A stretch of 64,000 nt of DNA from Sphingomonas sp. Root710 (GCF_001429065.1 NZ_LMIB01000017.1:197646-261645); one strand, 5' to 3'. Positions 18,414 through 27,187 are shown, counted from the stretch's first letter. Notes: generated from the sequence alone by a model not told the origin. A program made the numbers and translations.

Positions 18414-19802
18414 TTACCTAGCCCCTTCCGCCCAGATCAGTACGCGCAATGTCTGGAGGATGATCAGCAGGTCGAGAAAGGGGCTGTAATTCTTGGTGTA
18501 GTAAAGATCATATTCGAGCTTGTGGCGGGCATCGTCGAGGCTCGCGCCATAGGGATAGTTGATCTGCGCCCAGCCGGTGATGCCCGGCTTCACCATGTGC
18601 CGCTCGGCATAGAAGGGGATCTGCTTTTCGAGCTCCGCGACGAATTCGGGCCGCTCGGGCCGGGGGCCGACGAAGCTCATGTCGCCCTTCAGCACCGTCC
18701 ACATCTGCGGCAGTTCGTCGACCCGGATCAGGCGGATGATGCGGCCGATGCGGGTGACGCGCGGATCGCCCTTCTGCGCCCAGATCGCGGCGCCCCCCGC
18801 CTCGGCGTCCTGGCGCATCGAGCGCAGCTTCAATATCTCGAAGGTTTCGCCATAGCGGCCGACGCGGACCTGACGGTAAAAGGCCGGGCCGGCACTGTCG
18901 AGCTTCACGATCAGCGCGGCGACGAGGATGATCGGCGAGGCGATCAGCAGCAGCAGCGCGCTGACGATGAGATCGAAGCCGCGCTTCAGGATCATCGACA
19001 GCTGGCGGCCCGAGGAGAAGCCGTCCGAGAAGATCAGCCAGGAGGGCCGCACCGTATCGAGATCGATCCGTCCGGTCTCGCGCTCCAGAAAGTCCGATAT
19101 GTCGGTGACGTGGACGCCGGTGGTCTTGAGCCGCAGCAGCGCATCGACCGGCACGGTGTTGCGCCGTTCGTCGAGCGCGAGAACGACCTCGTTCGCCTCG
19201 GTCGCATCGACCAGATCGGCGAGGCTTCCGACATCGGTGCGGCAGATCGCGGTTTCGACCTGCGCTGGGGCGTCCTTCATGTCGACGCATCCGGCGATCA
19301 GGAATCCCGCGCCGATCCGCCGCTCCAGATCGACGACGCGCTTTGCCCGCCGCCCCGCGCCGAGCAGCAGGATGCGGCGCTTGAACATGTCGCCGCTGAC
19401 GAAGCCGCCGAGCAGCACGCGCACCACCATCAGCAGCACGACCGACATCGCCATTGAATAGAGCGAGTTGGATCGCCACAGGGTGATGCCCGGCGCGATG
19501 AAATAGAGCAGCGAGATGAGGATCACGCCCAGCGAGATGGCGACCAGCAGCCGCGCAGCCGCGAAGCGGAAGGCCTGCATCGATTCGGCGCTGTAGACGC
19601 CGACCCCGATCATCGCCGCTTGGATCGCCAACGCAAAGGTCAGCAGCTGCGGGATCCGATCCCAGAGCGACCCCGGGTCGATGCCGATCTGGCGCAGGCG
19701 GAACACCCATCCCGCCTCCGCCGCCAGCAGCAGCACGGCGAAATCCGCCACGCACAGCACCAGCACCGGATAGGCGATATAATGTTTGAACAACCTGATC
19801 AT
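18414..19802 (-). CDS. PEP-CTERM/XrtA-associated sugar transferase (TIGR03013-type, EpsB-like)
   Basis: 462 aa from ATG 19802 (MIRLFKHYIAYPV). Four to five N-terminal TM segments (about 10-130), a nucleotide-binding-like middle (RRILLLGAGRRAKRVVDLE), one further TM (about 275-300) and a bacterial sugar transferase domain: KRGFDLIVSALLLL, FEILKLRSM, RVDELPQMWTVLKGDMSFVG, VKPGITGWAQINYPYG. It would load the first sugar phosphate onto undecaprenyl phosphate for EPS assembly at the inner membrane. The match to the PEP-CTERM-linked subfamily is supported by prsK and prsR downstream. Its TAA stop is formed by the MITE-flanking TTA. Confidence 0.9.
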   Translation of the reverse strand: MIRLFKHYIAYPVLVLCVADFAVLLLAAEAGWVFRLRQIGIDPGSLWDRIPQLLTFALAIQAAMIGVGVYSAESMQAFRFAAARLLVAISLGVILISLLYFIAPGITLWRSNSLYSMAMSVVLLMVVRVLLGGFVSGDMFKRRILLLGAGRRAKRVVDLERRIGAGFLIAGCVDMKDAPAQVETAICRTDVGSLADLVDATEANEVVLALDERRNTVPVDALLRLKTTGVHVTDISDFLERETGRIDLDTVRPSWLIFSDGFSSGRQLSMILKRGFDLIVSALLLLIASPIILVAALIVKLDSAGPAFYRQVRVGRYGETFEILKLRSMRQDAEAGGAAIWAQKGDPRVTRIGRIIRLIRVDELPQMWTVLKGDMSFVGPRPERPEFVAELEKQIPFYAERHMVKPGITGWAQINYPYGASLDDARHKLEYDLYYTKNYSPFLDLLIILQTLRVLIWAEGAR

Positions 19803-19819
19803 GACGGACGCCACATCAC

Positions 19820-19845
19820 GGTTTCATACCCCCACACATGAAACC
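19820..19845. promoter_or_regulatory. 8-bp inverted repeat in the divergent sugar transferase/manC promoter region
   Basis: GGTTTCAT, a 10-base spacer, then ATGAAACC: perfect arms, in the 93-base gap between two divergent EPS genes. It could be an operator or activator site, for example for PrsR. No convincing GG-N10-GC sigma-54 core was found beside it, so the assignment is tentative. Confidence 0.45.
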
Positions 19846-19895
19846 CCCTTGCCGCCCATCGGTTAGGTTCCGATAACGACCCCTCCTTCTGGACC

Positions 19896-20981
19896 ATGGA
19901 GCCAGCCATTTCCACCTCCTTGATAACGCCCGTCATTCTCTCCGGTGGTTCGGGCACCCGGCTGTGGCCGCTGTCGCGCTCGCGCAAGCCCAAGCAATTG
20001 CTCGCGTTGACCAGCGACCGGACGATGCTGCAGATGACCGCGGCGCGTTGTATCGACAGCGCGCGATTCGGCCCGGCGATCGTCGTCACCAACGCGCTGC
20101 ATGCCGACGAGATCGCCGCACAGATGGCCGAGAACCCGCCCGCGGCGATCATCCTCGAGCCCGCCGGCCGCAACACCGCCCCCGCGATCGCGCTGGCGGC
20201 GATCGAGGCGGCGCCCGGCGCGGTGTTGCTGGTGATGCCGAGCGACCATGTCATCGACGACTGCGCCGCCTTCCACCGCGCGATCGAGGCAGCGATGCCG
20301 ATGGTCGACCAGGGCTGGCTCGTCACCTTCGGCATCACCCCCGACAAGCCCGAAACCGGCTATGGCTATATCCGCCGTGGCGAGACGATCGCCCCGGGCG
20401 TGCAGAAGGTCGAGGCCTTCGTCGAGAAGCCCGACGCCGATCGCGCCGCCGCTTATGTGGCGGCGGGCAATTACAGCTGGAATGGCGGCATCTTCCTGTT
20501 CCGCGCCGACGCCTTTCTGAAGGCGCTGGAGGACTATGAACCCGCGATGGTCGCATCGGTCCGCGCCTCGCTCGCCGCAGCCGGGCGCGAGGGGGCGCTG
20601 ATCCGCCCGGAAGCCGCCAGCTTCCTCGCCAGCCGGTCCGAATCGATCGACTATGCGGTGATGGAGAAGGCCCCGAAGGTCGCGGTGGTGCCGGTCGAGA
20701 TGGGCTGGTCGGACGTCGGCAGCTGGGATGCGCTGCACATGCTTGGCACGGCCGACGATCAGGGCAACGTCGTGCATGGCGATGTCGTCGCGATCGACAC
20801 GCGCGACTGCCTGATCCGCAGCGAGGGGCCGGTGGTGACGACGGTGGGCGTCCACGACCTGATCGTCGTCGCGACACGCGATGCCGTGATGATCCTGCCG
20901 CGCGGCAGCAGCCAGGAGGTGAAGCGGGTCGTCGAGGCGCTCAAGGCCAAGGGCCACGACACGCTCGACGTGCCGTTCTGA
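19896..20981 (+). CDS. manC: Mannose-1-phosphate guanylyltransferase (short form)
   Basis: 361 aa from ATG 19896. Nucleotidyltransferase signature GGSGTRLWPLSRSRKPKQLL at residues 17-36, PSDHVI near 113, VEAFVEKP and NYSWNGGIFLF, and DYAVMEKAPKVAVVP. It makes GDP-mannose from mannose-1-phosphate and GTP for EPS or LPS. The protein stops after the beta-helix region and lacks the C-terminal cupin phosphomannose isomerase domain of bifunctional ManC/AlgA enzymes, so the isomerase must be elsewhere. Divergent from the EPS sugar transferase, which suggests common control. Confidence 0.92.
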   Translation: MEPAISTSLITPVILSGGSGTRLWPLSRSRKPKQLLALTSDRTMLQMTAARCIDSARFGPAIVVTNALHADEIAAQMAENPPAAIILEPAGRNTAPAIALAAIEAAPGAVLLVMPSDHVIDDCAAFHRAIEAAMPMVDQGWLVTFGITPDKPETGYGYIRRGETIAPGVQKVEAFVEKPDADRAAAYVAAGNYSWNGGIFLFRADAFLKALEDYEPAMVASVRASLAAAGREGALIRPEAASFLASRSESIDYAVMEKAPKVAVVPVEMGWSDVGSWDALHMLGTADDQGNVVHGDVVAIDTRDCLIRSEGPVVTTVGVHDLIVVATRDAVMILPRGSSQEVKRVVEALKAKGHDTLDVPF

Positions 20982-20987
20982 TCGCCC

Positions 20988-22376
20988 TCAATCACCTGCG
21001 AAGGTGAAGGGGGCGAGCCCGCGTTCGCGATCGTTGATCGTCAGCACCCGGCCGATCGGCGGCGCGGCGCGCTGGAGACAGTCGGGCCGCTGGCAATGGG
21101 TGCAGCCCAGACCGATCGGTTCGGCCGGACCGGCAAGATCGATCCCCCGCGCCAGCGCCAGCGATCCGGCATGTTCGGCGGCCAGCCCCAGAGCGACGAC
21201 ATGCTCCGCCTGCTGGATGCCCGCCGCGCCGCCATGATGACGCACGCTGCGCGCGATGGTGAACCAGCGCGTGCCGTCTTCGAGTTCGGCGAGCTGGCAG
21301 ACCAGGCGGCCATGTTGTTCGAAGCCATGGTGAATCGCCCAGAGCGGGCAGCGGTGCACCGTGTCGATCAGCGCCGAGCCGCTGGCCCCAGCATAGCCCT
21401 TGGATAATTGCCCGGCGCGGTCGATCCGCAGCATGAAGAAGGGCAGGCCGCGCGCGCCGACGCGCTGCAACGTGGTGAGCCGGTGCGCGACCTGCTCATA
21501 ACCCGCGCCGAACCGCCGCTGAAGCAGCTGGATATCGTAACCGGTCCCCTCGCATGCGCGCAGGAAGCGGCCATAGGGCATCATCAGCGCGGCGGCGAAA
21601 TAAGAGGTGACGTGGCGGCGATAAAGGCGCTCGGCAGCGCGGTCGCCGAACGCCGCCCCCGCGACCAGCGCGTCGATTTCGGCCTTGGCCTCGATCTGGG
21701 CGAGCTGGAACGCCGCCTGGAAACTGCGCGCGGCGGGGTCGAGCAGTTCGGACAGCTGGAGCTGGCGCGCGTGGAGATCGAGCCGGCGAAGCCGATCGGG
21801 CATCACATCGAACGGCAGGATGCGGATGGTGAGCTGGTGCTTGACCCGGAGCCGCTCGGCGATCGCGCCATAGAGATCGCCCGCGCCGATGCGGAGTTCG
21901 TCGGCCAGCGCTTCGGCGTGGGCGTCGAGGTCGGCGAAATGATTGCGCCAGCGCTCTATCTCACGGCGCGCCGCACGGACCGGCCCCGACTCCTGGTCGC
22001 CCCCGGTTCCCCCGCCTTCGCGCCAGCGGTCGAACAGACGAGCGAAAGCCTCGGCGGCGGCGGGGGCATTGTCGATCCACGCCTCCAGCTCGGCGCGGTC
22101 GACCGAAATGCCGGCGAATAGCGGATCGGACAGCCGCCGCCGCATCGCCGCCGCGCCGCCGCCGGGCTCTTCCTGGCTGAGACTGCGGATGTCGAAGTCG
22201 AACAGTTCGGCGAGGCGGAGAATCAGGCCCGCCGTCAGCGGGCGGCGATTCCCTTCGATCAGCGCGAGATAGCTGTCGGAAATGCCCAGCATTTCGGCCA
22301 TGGTCTGCTGGGTCAGGGCATGGTCCCGTCGCAACCGCTTGATCCGCGGCCCCGCCAATATCCCCTGCTTGGCCAT
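20988..22376 (-). CDS. ScfR/RamB-type short-chain fatty acyl transcriptional regulator
   Basis: 462 aa from ATG 22376 (MAKQGILAGPRIKRLR), preceded by GGAGCGGGG. XRE helix-turn-helix 10-70 (TQQTMAEMLGISDSYLALIE), a central ImmA/IrrE-like domain of which the zinc motif is degenerate, and a C-terminal DUF2083 region with HRCPLWAIHHGFEQHG and CTHCQRPDCLQRA. Relatives (ScfR, RamB, PrpC) sense short-chain acyl-CoA and control glyoxylate or propionate genes. No such target is adjacent; it is an orphan here. An inverted repeat lies just upstream and may be an autoregulatory site. Confidence 0.85.
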   Translation of the reverse strand: MAKQGILAGPRIKRLRRDHALTQQTMAEMLGISDSYLALIEGNRRPLTAGLILRLAELFDFDIRSLSQEEPGGGAAAMRRRLSDPLFAGISVDRAELEAWIDNAPAAAEAFARLFDRWREGGGTGGDQESGPVRAARREIERWRNHFADLDAHAEALADELRIGAGDLYGAIAERLRVKHQLTIRILPFDVMPDRLRRLDLHARQLQLSELLDPAARSFQAAFQLAQIEAKAEIDALVAGAAFGDRAAERLYRRHVTSYFAAALMMPYGRFLRACEGTGYDIQLLQRRFGAGYEQVAHRLTTLQRVGARGLPFFMLRIDRAGQLSKGYAGASGSALIDTVHRCPLWAIHHGFEQHGRLVCQLAELEDGTRWFTIARSVRHHGGAAGIQQAEHVVALGLAAEHAGSLALARGIDLAGPAEPIGLGCTHCQRPDCLQRAAPPIGRVLTINDRERGLAPFTFAGD

Positions 22377-22397
22377 GCCCCGCTCCGTTTCCACCTA

Positions 22398-22410
22398 GTA
22401 AGGTTCTTAC
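22398..22410. promoter_or_regulatory. Candidate autoregulatory operator upstream of the ScfR-type gene
   Basis: GTAAG-GTT-CTTAC, a 5-bp inverted repeat 21 bases upstream of the ATG at 22376, at the start of an A+T-rich patch (22398-22432) unlike the surrounding DNA. The position suits an operator over the promoter. The rest of 22411-22590 shows no gene. Confidence 0.45.
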
Positions 22411-22590
22411 AAAATTACATGACTCTTATCAGTTGGCGCCACAGTTGGACATCAAAATCCAGAACGGAATTATAGCATCCGATCGGATTTCCCCGTTACA
22501 AACGCCGTGAACCTGATCTCGCCGCAACAAGCCGTTCCCTCCAGCTTGTAAGCCACTGCGGCCACCGAGCTTTTCCTGGGGAGGAAGAGA

Positions 22591-22624
22591 AACGCCCGCC
22601 AGGCCCAACAGCCTGGCGGGCGTT
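22591..22624. terminator. Strong hairpin
   Basis: Perfect 14-bp stem AACGCCCGCCAGGC / GCCTGGCGGGCGTT with a CCAACA loop. It is orphaned between the divergent ScfR and receiver genes, so it may end a short untranslated transcript or act as an attenuator. Only a short T-run follows. Confidence 0.55.
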
Positions 22625-22737
22625 ACCGTTTCGCCCAAGCGGAAATCGGACCGTTGGGGTTCAATTTACCCAAGAGCAATTGCACGGGCGGCCATTCTGG
22701 GCCATCACATGCGCGTCGGGGGGCGTAAACAAGGATA

Positions 22738-23109
22738 TTGACGTTGAGCCAACCCCCATCGGGAACGCGGGTCCTGATCGTCGAAGACGATACGATCATC
22801 GCGATGACGGCGGAAGACATGCTCGACGAGGTCGGCTGCACGACGGCCGCGGTCGCGGGCACCGTCGCCGAGGCGCTGGCCCGGGCGCAGGATACCGATT
22901 TCGACATCGCGCTGCTCGACCTCAACCTGAAGGACGAGGACAGCCTGCCCGTTGCGCGCCACCTGCGCGACAGCGGCAAGCGCTTCATCTTCGCCACCGG
23001 CTATGACGGGCTGCCGGCCAGCAGTGGCTTCGCCGACGCCCCGGTGATTTCCAAGCCCTATCGGATCGACCAGCTCGCCGCGATGATCGCGGAGACGCTG
23101 GCCGCGTAA
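22738..23109 (+). CDS. Single-domain response regulator (receiver only)
   Basis: 123 aa from TTG 22738, with AAGGA nearby; TTG 22744 is another option and no ATG fits. The receiver fold has EDD near residue 16, phosphoacceptor Asp in IALLDLNLKDED (about residue 61), Thr in FATGYD and Lys in VISKPYR. There is no output domain. This family of stand-alone CheY-like receivers with LDLNL motifs is common in alphaproteobacteria, where they act as phosphate sinks or relays. No kinase is adjacent. Confidence 0.82.
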   Translation: MTLSQPPSGTRVLIVEDDTIIAMTAEDMLDEVGCTTAAVAGTVAEALARAQDTDFDIALLDLNLKDEDSLPVARHLRDSGKRFIFATGYDGLPASSGFADAPVISKPYRIDQLAAMIAETLAA

Positions 23110-23136
23110 CGCCCCTCTCCCCCAATGGGAGAGGAG

Positions 23137-24423
23137 TTATTTTTTCAGCACCGACATAGCGGCGGACGTCATCGCATCGACGGCGGTGCTGATCACCGCC
23201 TCGGCGTCGGGGGCCCAGAAGGGGCTGTGGATCGAGGGCAGCCTGGTGATGTCACCCTTGGCCGCGTCCCACTTGTCCTTCGGCACGCCGCCGACCCAGA
23301 ACAGCATCGACTGGATCGACTTGTCGGCGAGATAATAGCGGCTGAAGTCCTCGCCGCCCATTTGCGGCTTGGTCGTGCGCACCCGGTCCTGGCCGAAACG
23401 CGTGACGAACAGGCCGGTCAGTTTCCCGGTGATGTCGTGGGTGTTGAAGGTAGCGGGGGTGTTGTCGTCGGTGCGCGTCACTACGGGCAAGGCATCGTCC
23501 GGCATCCCGGCCGCCATCGCCTCGGCCTTCGCGATACGGTCAATCCCGTCGAGGAGATGCTGCCGCACCTCGGGCTCATAGGAACGCACCGTGATCTGCA
23601 GCCGCGCTTCGGGCGGGATGATGTTGTGCTTGGTGCCCGCCTGGAAGCTGCCGACCGTGACCACGCCGGAGGCAAGGGGATCGGTCTCGCGCGAGATCAG
23701 CGTCTGCAAGGTGGTGACGATCCGCGACGCGATGACGATCGGATCCTTGGCGAGATGCGGATAGGCGCCATGGCCACCGACACCCTTCACCAGCACATCG
23801 ACCGAATCGACATTGGCCATGATGTAGCCGTCGACCACCCCGATCGTGCCCGCCGGCAGGCTGGCCGAATCGTGGAAGGCGATCGCCACGTCGGGCTTGG
23901 GGAAGCGGGTGAACAGGCCGTCCTTGAGCATGGCGCGCGCGCCCGAGCCGATCTCCTCGGCGGGCTGGCCGATCATCACCAGCGTGCCCGACCAGCTGGA
24001 CTTCATCGCCGCCATCCGCCGGGCGATGCCGATCCAGCTGGTCATATGGGTGTCATGGCCGCAGGCGTGCATCACGCCCTTGGTGCGGCTGGCATAGGGA
24101 ACGCCGGTCGCCTCGGTCACCGGCAGGGCATCCATGTCGGCGCGCAGCATAAGCACCGGACCCGGCCCGTTCTTCATCACCGCGACGACGCCGGTACCGC
24201 CCACACCGATAGTCACCTCGAACCCCGCCTTCTTGGCCTCCGCCGCCATGATCCCGGCGCTACGGGTCTCCTTGAAACCCAGTTCGGGATTGGCATGGAG
24301 GTCGCGGTAGATGGCGATCAGGCTGGGCATGTCCGCGGCGATCGCCTGCTGAAGCGGATCGGCGTAGGCCGGGGCCGGGGACAGCATCGTGGCAAGCGCG
24401 ATCAGCGGCAGGGCGATTTTCAT
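23137..24423 (-). CDS. M20 family amidohydrolase, exported
   Basis: 428 aa. Signal peptide 1-21 (ending PAYA). Metal-binding motifs LRADMDALP, MHACGHDTHMT and GQPAEEIGSGA, and a late GGEDFSRYY; a dimerisation lid about 205-315 contains GVGGHGAYPH. This is the carboxypeptidase Ss1/hippurate hydrolase/IAA-amino-acid hydrolase group, which cleaves N-acyl amino acids or similar amides. The signal peptide implies periplasmic action, a form seen often in sphingomonads. It starts two bases past the lipoprotein gene's stop, suggesting co-transcription with it. Confidence 0.88.
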   Translation of the reverse strand: MKIALPLIALATMLSPAPAYADPLQQAIAADMPSLIAIYRDLHANPELGFKETRSAGIMAAEAKKAGFEVTIGVGGTGVVAVMKNGPGPVLMLRADMDALPVTEATGVPYASRTKGVMHACGHDTHMTSWIGIARRMAAMKSSWSGTLVMIGQPAEEIGSGARAMLKDGLFTRFPKPDVAIAFHDSASLPAGTIGVVDGYIMANVDSVDVLVKGVGGHGAYPHLAKDPIVIASRIVTTLQTLISRETDPLASGVVTVGSFQAGTKHNIIPPEARLQITVRSYEPEVRQHLLDGIDRIAKAEAMAAGMPDDALPVVTRTDDNTPATFNTHDITGKLTGLFVTRFGQDRVRTTKPQMGGEDFSRYYLADKSIQSMLFWVGGVPKDKWDAAKGDITRLPSIHSPFWAPDAEAVISTAVDAMTSAAMSVLKK

Positions 24424-24424
24424 C

Positions 24425-25057
24425 TCATTCCTTCGGCACGAGTTCGAGAATGTCGATCATCGATTCCCATCGCGGATAGGGAAAGGCGATGCGCCAGCGA
24501 TAGGGGCCGACGCGTTCGACGATGCCGGCCATGTCACGCTCCGCATCGCGGCCATAGGGGCGCGGGCGCGTCTCGTCCCCCAGCATCATCGATCCAAGGA
24601 AGATCATCCGCCGCGCCTCATCGGGGAAGATGTCGCCGACCGGGCGCTGCGACCCATCGATCTTGGCGAAATGGATGCGCCCTTCCTCCGCACTGACCCG
24701 GCAGGTGAAGAAGGGATAGGCGACATAGTTTAGCAGCCCGTCGCTCTGCGCGCCCAGCTTGAAGGTGCGGCACCGATAATCGCCCGGCGGCAACACCGGA
24801 TCATCAAGGGGCAGATCGGGCTTGAGCAGCGGCCCTTGCGCGGCAATCTGCGCAGCGTTGCCCGCGCCGGTTGCCTTGTCGAGCCCGGTGATCCAGGCCT
24901 GCCGCCATCGGGCGACGCGGTCGCGATCGGCGGCGGAGGCGATCTGCCGCCAGTCGTTTGGCTGCGGCCTGGGGTGTTTGGGTTCGAGCCTCTTCGACCC
25001 GCAACCGGCGAGCAGCGACAGCGCGGCAATAGCCAGCAGGGCTTTCGGCTGCGGCAA
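24425..25057 (-). CDS. DUF4893 lipoprotein
   Basis: 210 aa. A lipoprotein signal with lipobox LLAGC places the modified Cys near residue 19. The mature protein has DWRQIASAADRDRVARWRQAW, LPPGDYRCRTFKLG and GDIFPDEARRMIFLGSMML, matching DUF4893, an uncharacterised proteobacterial family. It lies directly upstream of the M20 amidohydrolase (one-base gap between stop and ATG), so the two are probably one transcription unit. Function unknown; likely periplasmic, membrane-tethered. Confidence 0.78.
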   Translation of the reverse strand: MPQPKALLAIAALSLLAGCGSKRLEPKHPRPQPNDWRQIASAADRDRVARWRQAWITGLDKATGAGNAAQIAAQGPLLKPDLPLDDPVLPPGDYRCRTFKLGAQSDGLLNYVAYPFFTCRVSAEEGRIHFAKIDGSQRPVGDIFPDEARRMIFLGSMMLGDETRPRPYGRDAERDMAGIVERVGPYRWRIAFPYPRWESMIDILELVPKE

Positions 25058-25187
25058 AGCGATCGTCTCCTCTCGCCCCTAAAAAGCCAGCCTGCCCGCC
25101 TCGACCGCAATTGGCAAGCGGCGCTTTTTTGATCCGCTCTCGCGGATGTGGGGCACCAGCCCGCACGTTTCAGCTTTGCTGAAACAC

Positions 25188-25973
25188 CTACTGCGCCGTC
25201 CAGCCGCCATCGATCGACATGTTCGCGCCGGTGATTCCAGCCGCCTCGTCGCGGCACAGAAACAGCGCCATCGCCGCGACCTGTTCGACGGTGACGAACT
25301 GCTTGGTCGGCTGGCTGGCGAGCAGCACGTCGTTCATCACCTGCTCCTTGGTCATGCCGCGCGCCTTCATCGTATCTGGAATCTGCTTTTCGACCAGCGG
25401 GGTCCAGACATAGCCGGGGCTGATGCAGTTGACGGTGATGCCGAAGGTCGCGGTTTCGAGCGCGACCGTCTTGGTGAAGCCGGCGATGCCGTGCTTGGCG
25501 GTGACATAGGCCGATTTGAACGGCGAGGCGACCAGCGAATGCGCCGAGGCGGTCTGGATGATACGCCCCCATTTGCGCGCCTTCATCCCCGGCAGCGCCA
25601 GCCGGGTGGTGTGGAAGGCGCTTGTCAGGTTGAGCGCGATGATCAGGTCCCATTTGTCGACCGGGAATTCCTCGACCGGAGCGACATGCTGGACGCCGGC
25701 ATTGTTAATGAGGATGTCGATCCCGCCGAAATCCGCGATCGCCCCCGCCATCATCGCTTCGATCTGGTCGGGCTTGGTCAGGTCGTGCGCGCTATAGGCG
25801 GCGCGCGCGCCGCTCAGCGTCTCGAGGCCCTGGCGCTCGGCCTCGATCGCCGCCTCCTCGCCGAAACCGTTGATGACGATATTCGCGCCCTCCGCGGCCA
25901 GCGCCTTCGCATAAGCGAGGCCGATGCCCGAGGTGGAGCCGGTGACGAGCGCGGTCTTGCCCTTGAGGAACAT
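25188..25973 (-). CDS. 3-hydroxybutyrate dehydrogenase
   Basis: 261 aa from ATG 25973 (MFLKGKTALVTGSTSGIG). Classical short-chain dehydrogenase: cofactor motif TGSTSGIG (residues 12-19), NNAG near 89, catalytic Ser in TASAHSLVAS and Tyr-x-x-x-Lys in YVTAKHG, then the long substrate-loop region after WTPLVEKQIP. The pattern matches PhaB-distinct D-3-hydroxybutyrate dehydrogenases, which turn 3-hydroxybutyrate into acetoacetate with NAD in polyhydroxybutyrate and ketone-body use. It is 19 bases from the patatin gene on the same strand, a pairing common in sphingomonads. Confidence 0.9.
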   Translation of the reverse strand: MFLKGKTALVTGSTSGIGLAYAKALAAEGANIVINGFGEEAAIEAERQGLETLSGARAAYSAHDLTKPDQIEAMMAGAIADFGGIDILINNAGVQHVAPVEEFPVDKWDLIIALNLTSAFHTTRLALPGMKARKWGRIIQTASAHSLVASPFKSAYVTAKHGIAGFTKTVALETATFGITVNCISPGYVWTPLVEKQIPDTMKARGMTKEQVMNDVLLASQPTKQFVTVEQVAAMALFLCRDEAAGITGANMSIDGGWTAQ

Positions 25974-25992
25974 GGATGATTCTCCGTGAAGA

Positions 25993-27129
25993 TTAGCGGC
26001 TGATGAGATCGAAGGCGGCGGTCTGGCCGTCATAGATATTGCGCGCGATCAGGCCCGACTTCGTCATAGTCTCGGCGATCGCCGCGCGGCCTGCGGCGAT
26101 ATGGTCCCGCATCGTTCGCTGCGAGAATTCATAGTCGCGCGCGCCGCCTTCCCAGCGGTTCGCACGATAGATCAGCTGGACGAGGCTGAGGCTCGATTCG
26201 AGCGACGCAGCGCGCAACGCGACGACGTCGGGATCGGCGGCCATGTCGGGCGGCAGCTTGTCGAGCAGCCGGGCGATCCGCTGATGCTCGGCGCGGCTGC
26301 GGATCAGCTGATCGGATATCTGGCGGGTACGGCTCGAAAAGCGGATCTCCTTCTCGCGCGCAACGACGTCGAGCATCGTCGCGGGCCGCTCCTGCGCCGC
26401 TGAGAAAAGATCGACCTGAAACACCAGCATGTCGCCCTGCTGGTGATCGACGATATGGCTGAGCGGGGTGTTCGAGACGAGACCGCCGTCCCACCACAGC
26501 TTGCCGTCTATCTCGACCGGGGGGAGGCCTGGCGGCAGCGCCCCGGAGGCCATGATGTGCCGGGCGTCGATCCGGTCGGTGCGGTTGTCGAAATAGCGGA
26601 AATTGCCGCTTTCGACCTCGACCGCGCCGACCGACAGGCGAATCGGGCCATGGTTGAGCAAATCCCAGTCGACGAGCTCGTCGAGCGTCTCGGCAAGCGG
26701 GCTGCTGTCGTAGAAGCTCAGCGCCTCGGGCGAACCATCGGGCGCGAGGAAAGGTGAGAGCAGGCGCGGCCGGAAGAAACCCGGCACGCCGAACGCCATC
26801 ACCATCGCCGAAGCAGTCAGATGAAGAGCCTCGCGGCCATAATCGCCGTTGAGCACCGCCAGGGCGGGCAATGCGCAGGTGATATGATCCCAGAAGGCAT
26901 GGAGCCGTGCGAGCCGCCGTTCGGGCGGATTGCCAGCGATGATAGCGGCGTTGACCGCGCCGATCGATATGCCCGCCACCCAGTCGATGTCGATGCGGGT
27001 TTCGTGCAGCGCTTCGAACACGCCGACCTGAAAGGCGCCGAGCGCGCCGCCGCCCTGCAGCACGAGCGCTACCTGGTCGGGCAGCGGCATGCCGGTCGCG
27101 GCGTGCTTGACGGAGTCGGCGTCAGCCAT
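25993..27129 (-). CDS. Patatin-like phospholipase
   Basis: 378 aa from ATG 27129 (MADADSVKHAATGMPLPDQV). Oxyanion motif LQGGGALGAFQVG (about 23-35), nucleophile GISIG (about 53-57) and catalytic Asp in WWDGGLVSNTP. The C-terminal part carries the DUF3734 region (SRTRQISDQLIRSRAEHQRI, and YEFSQRTMRDHIAAG). No signal peptide. A serine/aspartate-dyad lipid acyl hydrolase; with the hydroxybutyrate dehydrogenase next to it, a role in granule-associated lipid or PHB turnover is plausible but not shown. Confidence 0.88.
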   Translation of the reverse strand: MADADSVKHAATGMPLPDQVALVLQGGGALGAFQVGVFEALHETRIDIDWVAGISIGAVNAAIIAGNPPERRLARLHAFWDHITCALPALAVLNGDYGREALHLTASAMVMAFGVPGFFRPRLLSPFLAPDGSPEALSFYDSSPLAETLDELVDWDLLNHGPIRLSVGAVEVESGNFRYFDNRTDRIDARHIMASGALPPGLPPVEIDGKLWWDGGLVSNTPLSHIVDHQQGDMLVFQVDLFSAAQERPATMLDVVAREKEIRFSSRTRQISDQLIRSRAEHQRIARLLDKLPPDMAADPDVVALRAASLESSLSLVQLIYRANRWEGGARDYEFSQRTMRDHIAAGRAAIAETMTKSGLIARNIYDGQTAAFDLISR

Positions 27130-27187
27130 GCCGCCAATCTGGGCCTTATGCTGCACCGCATCAAGGGCCAACGCACCCATTCAGCAA

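Noticed and set aside
19803..19895. Sigma-54 promoter between the sugar transferase and manC genes
   Set aside because: PrsR is a sigma-54 activator, but no GG-N10-GC pair with TGGCAC/TTGC-like elements could be placed here by eye.
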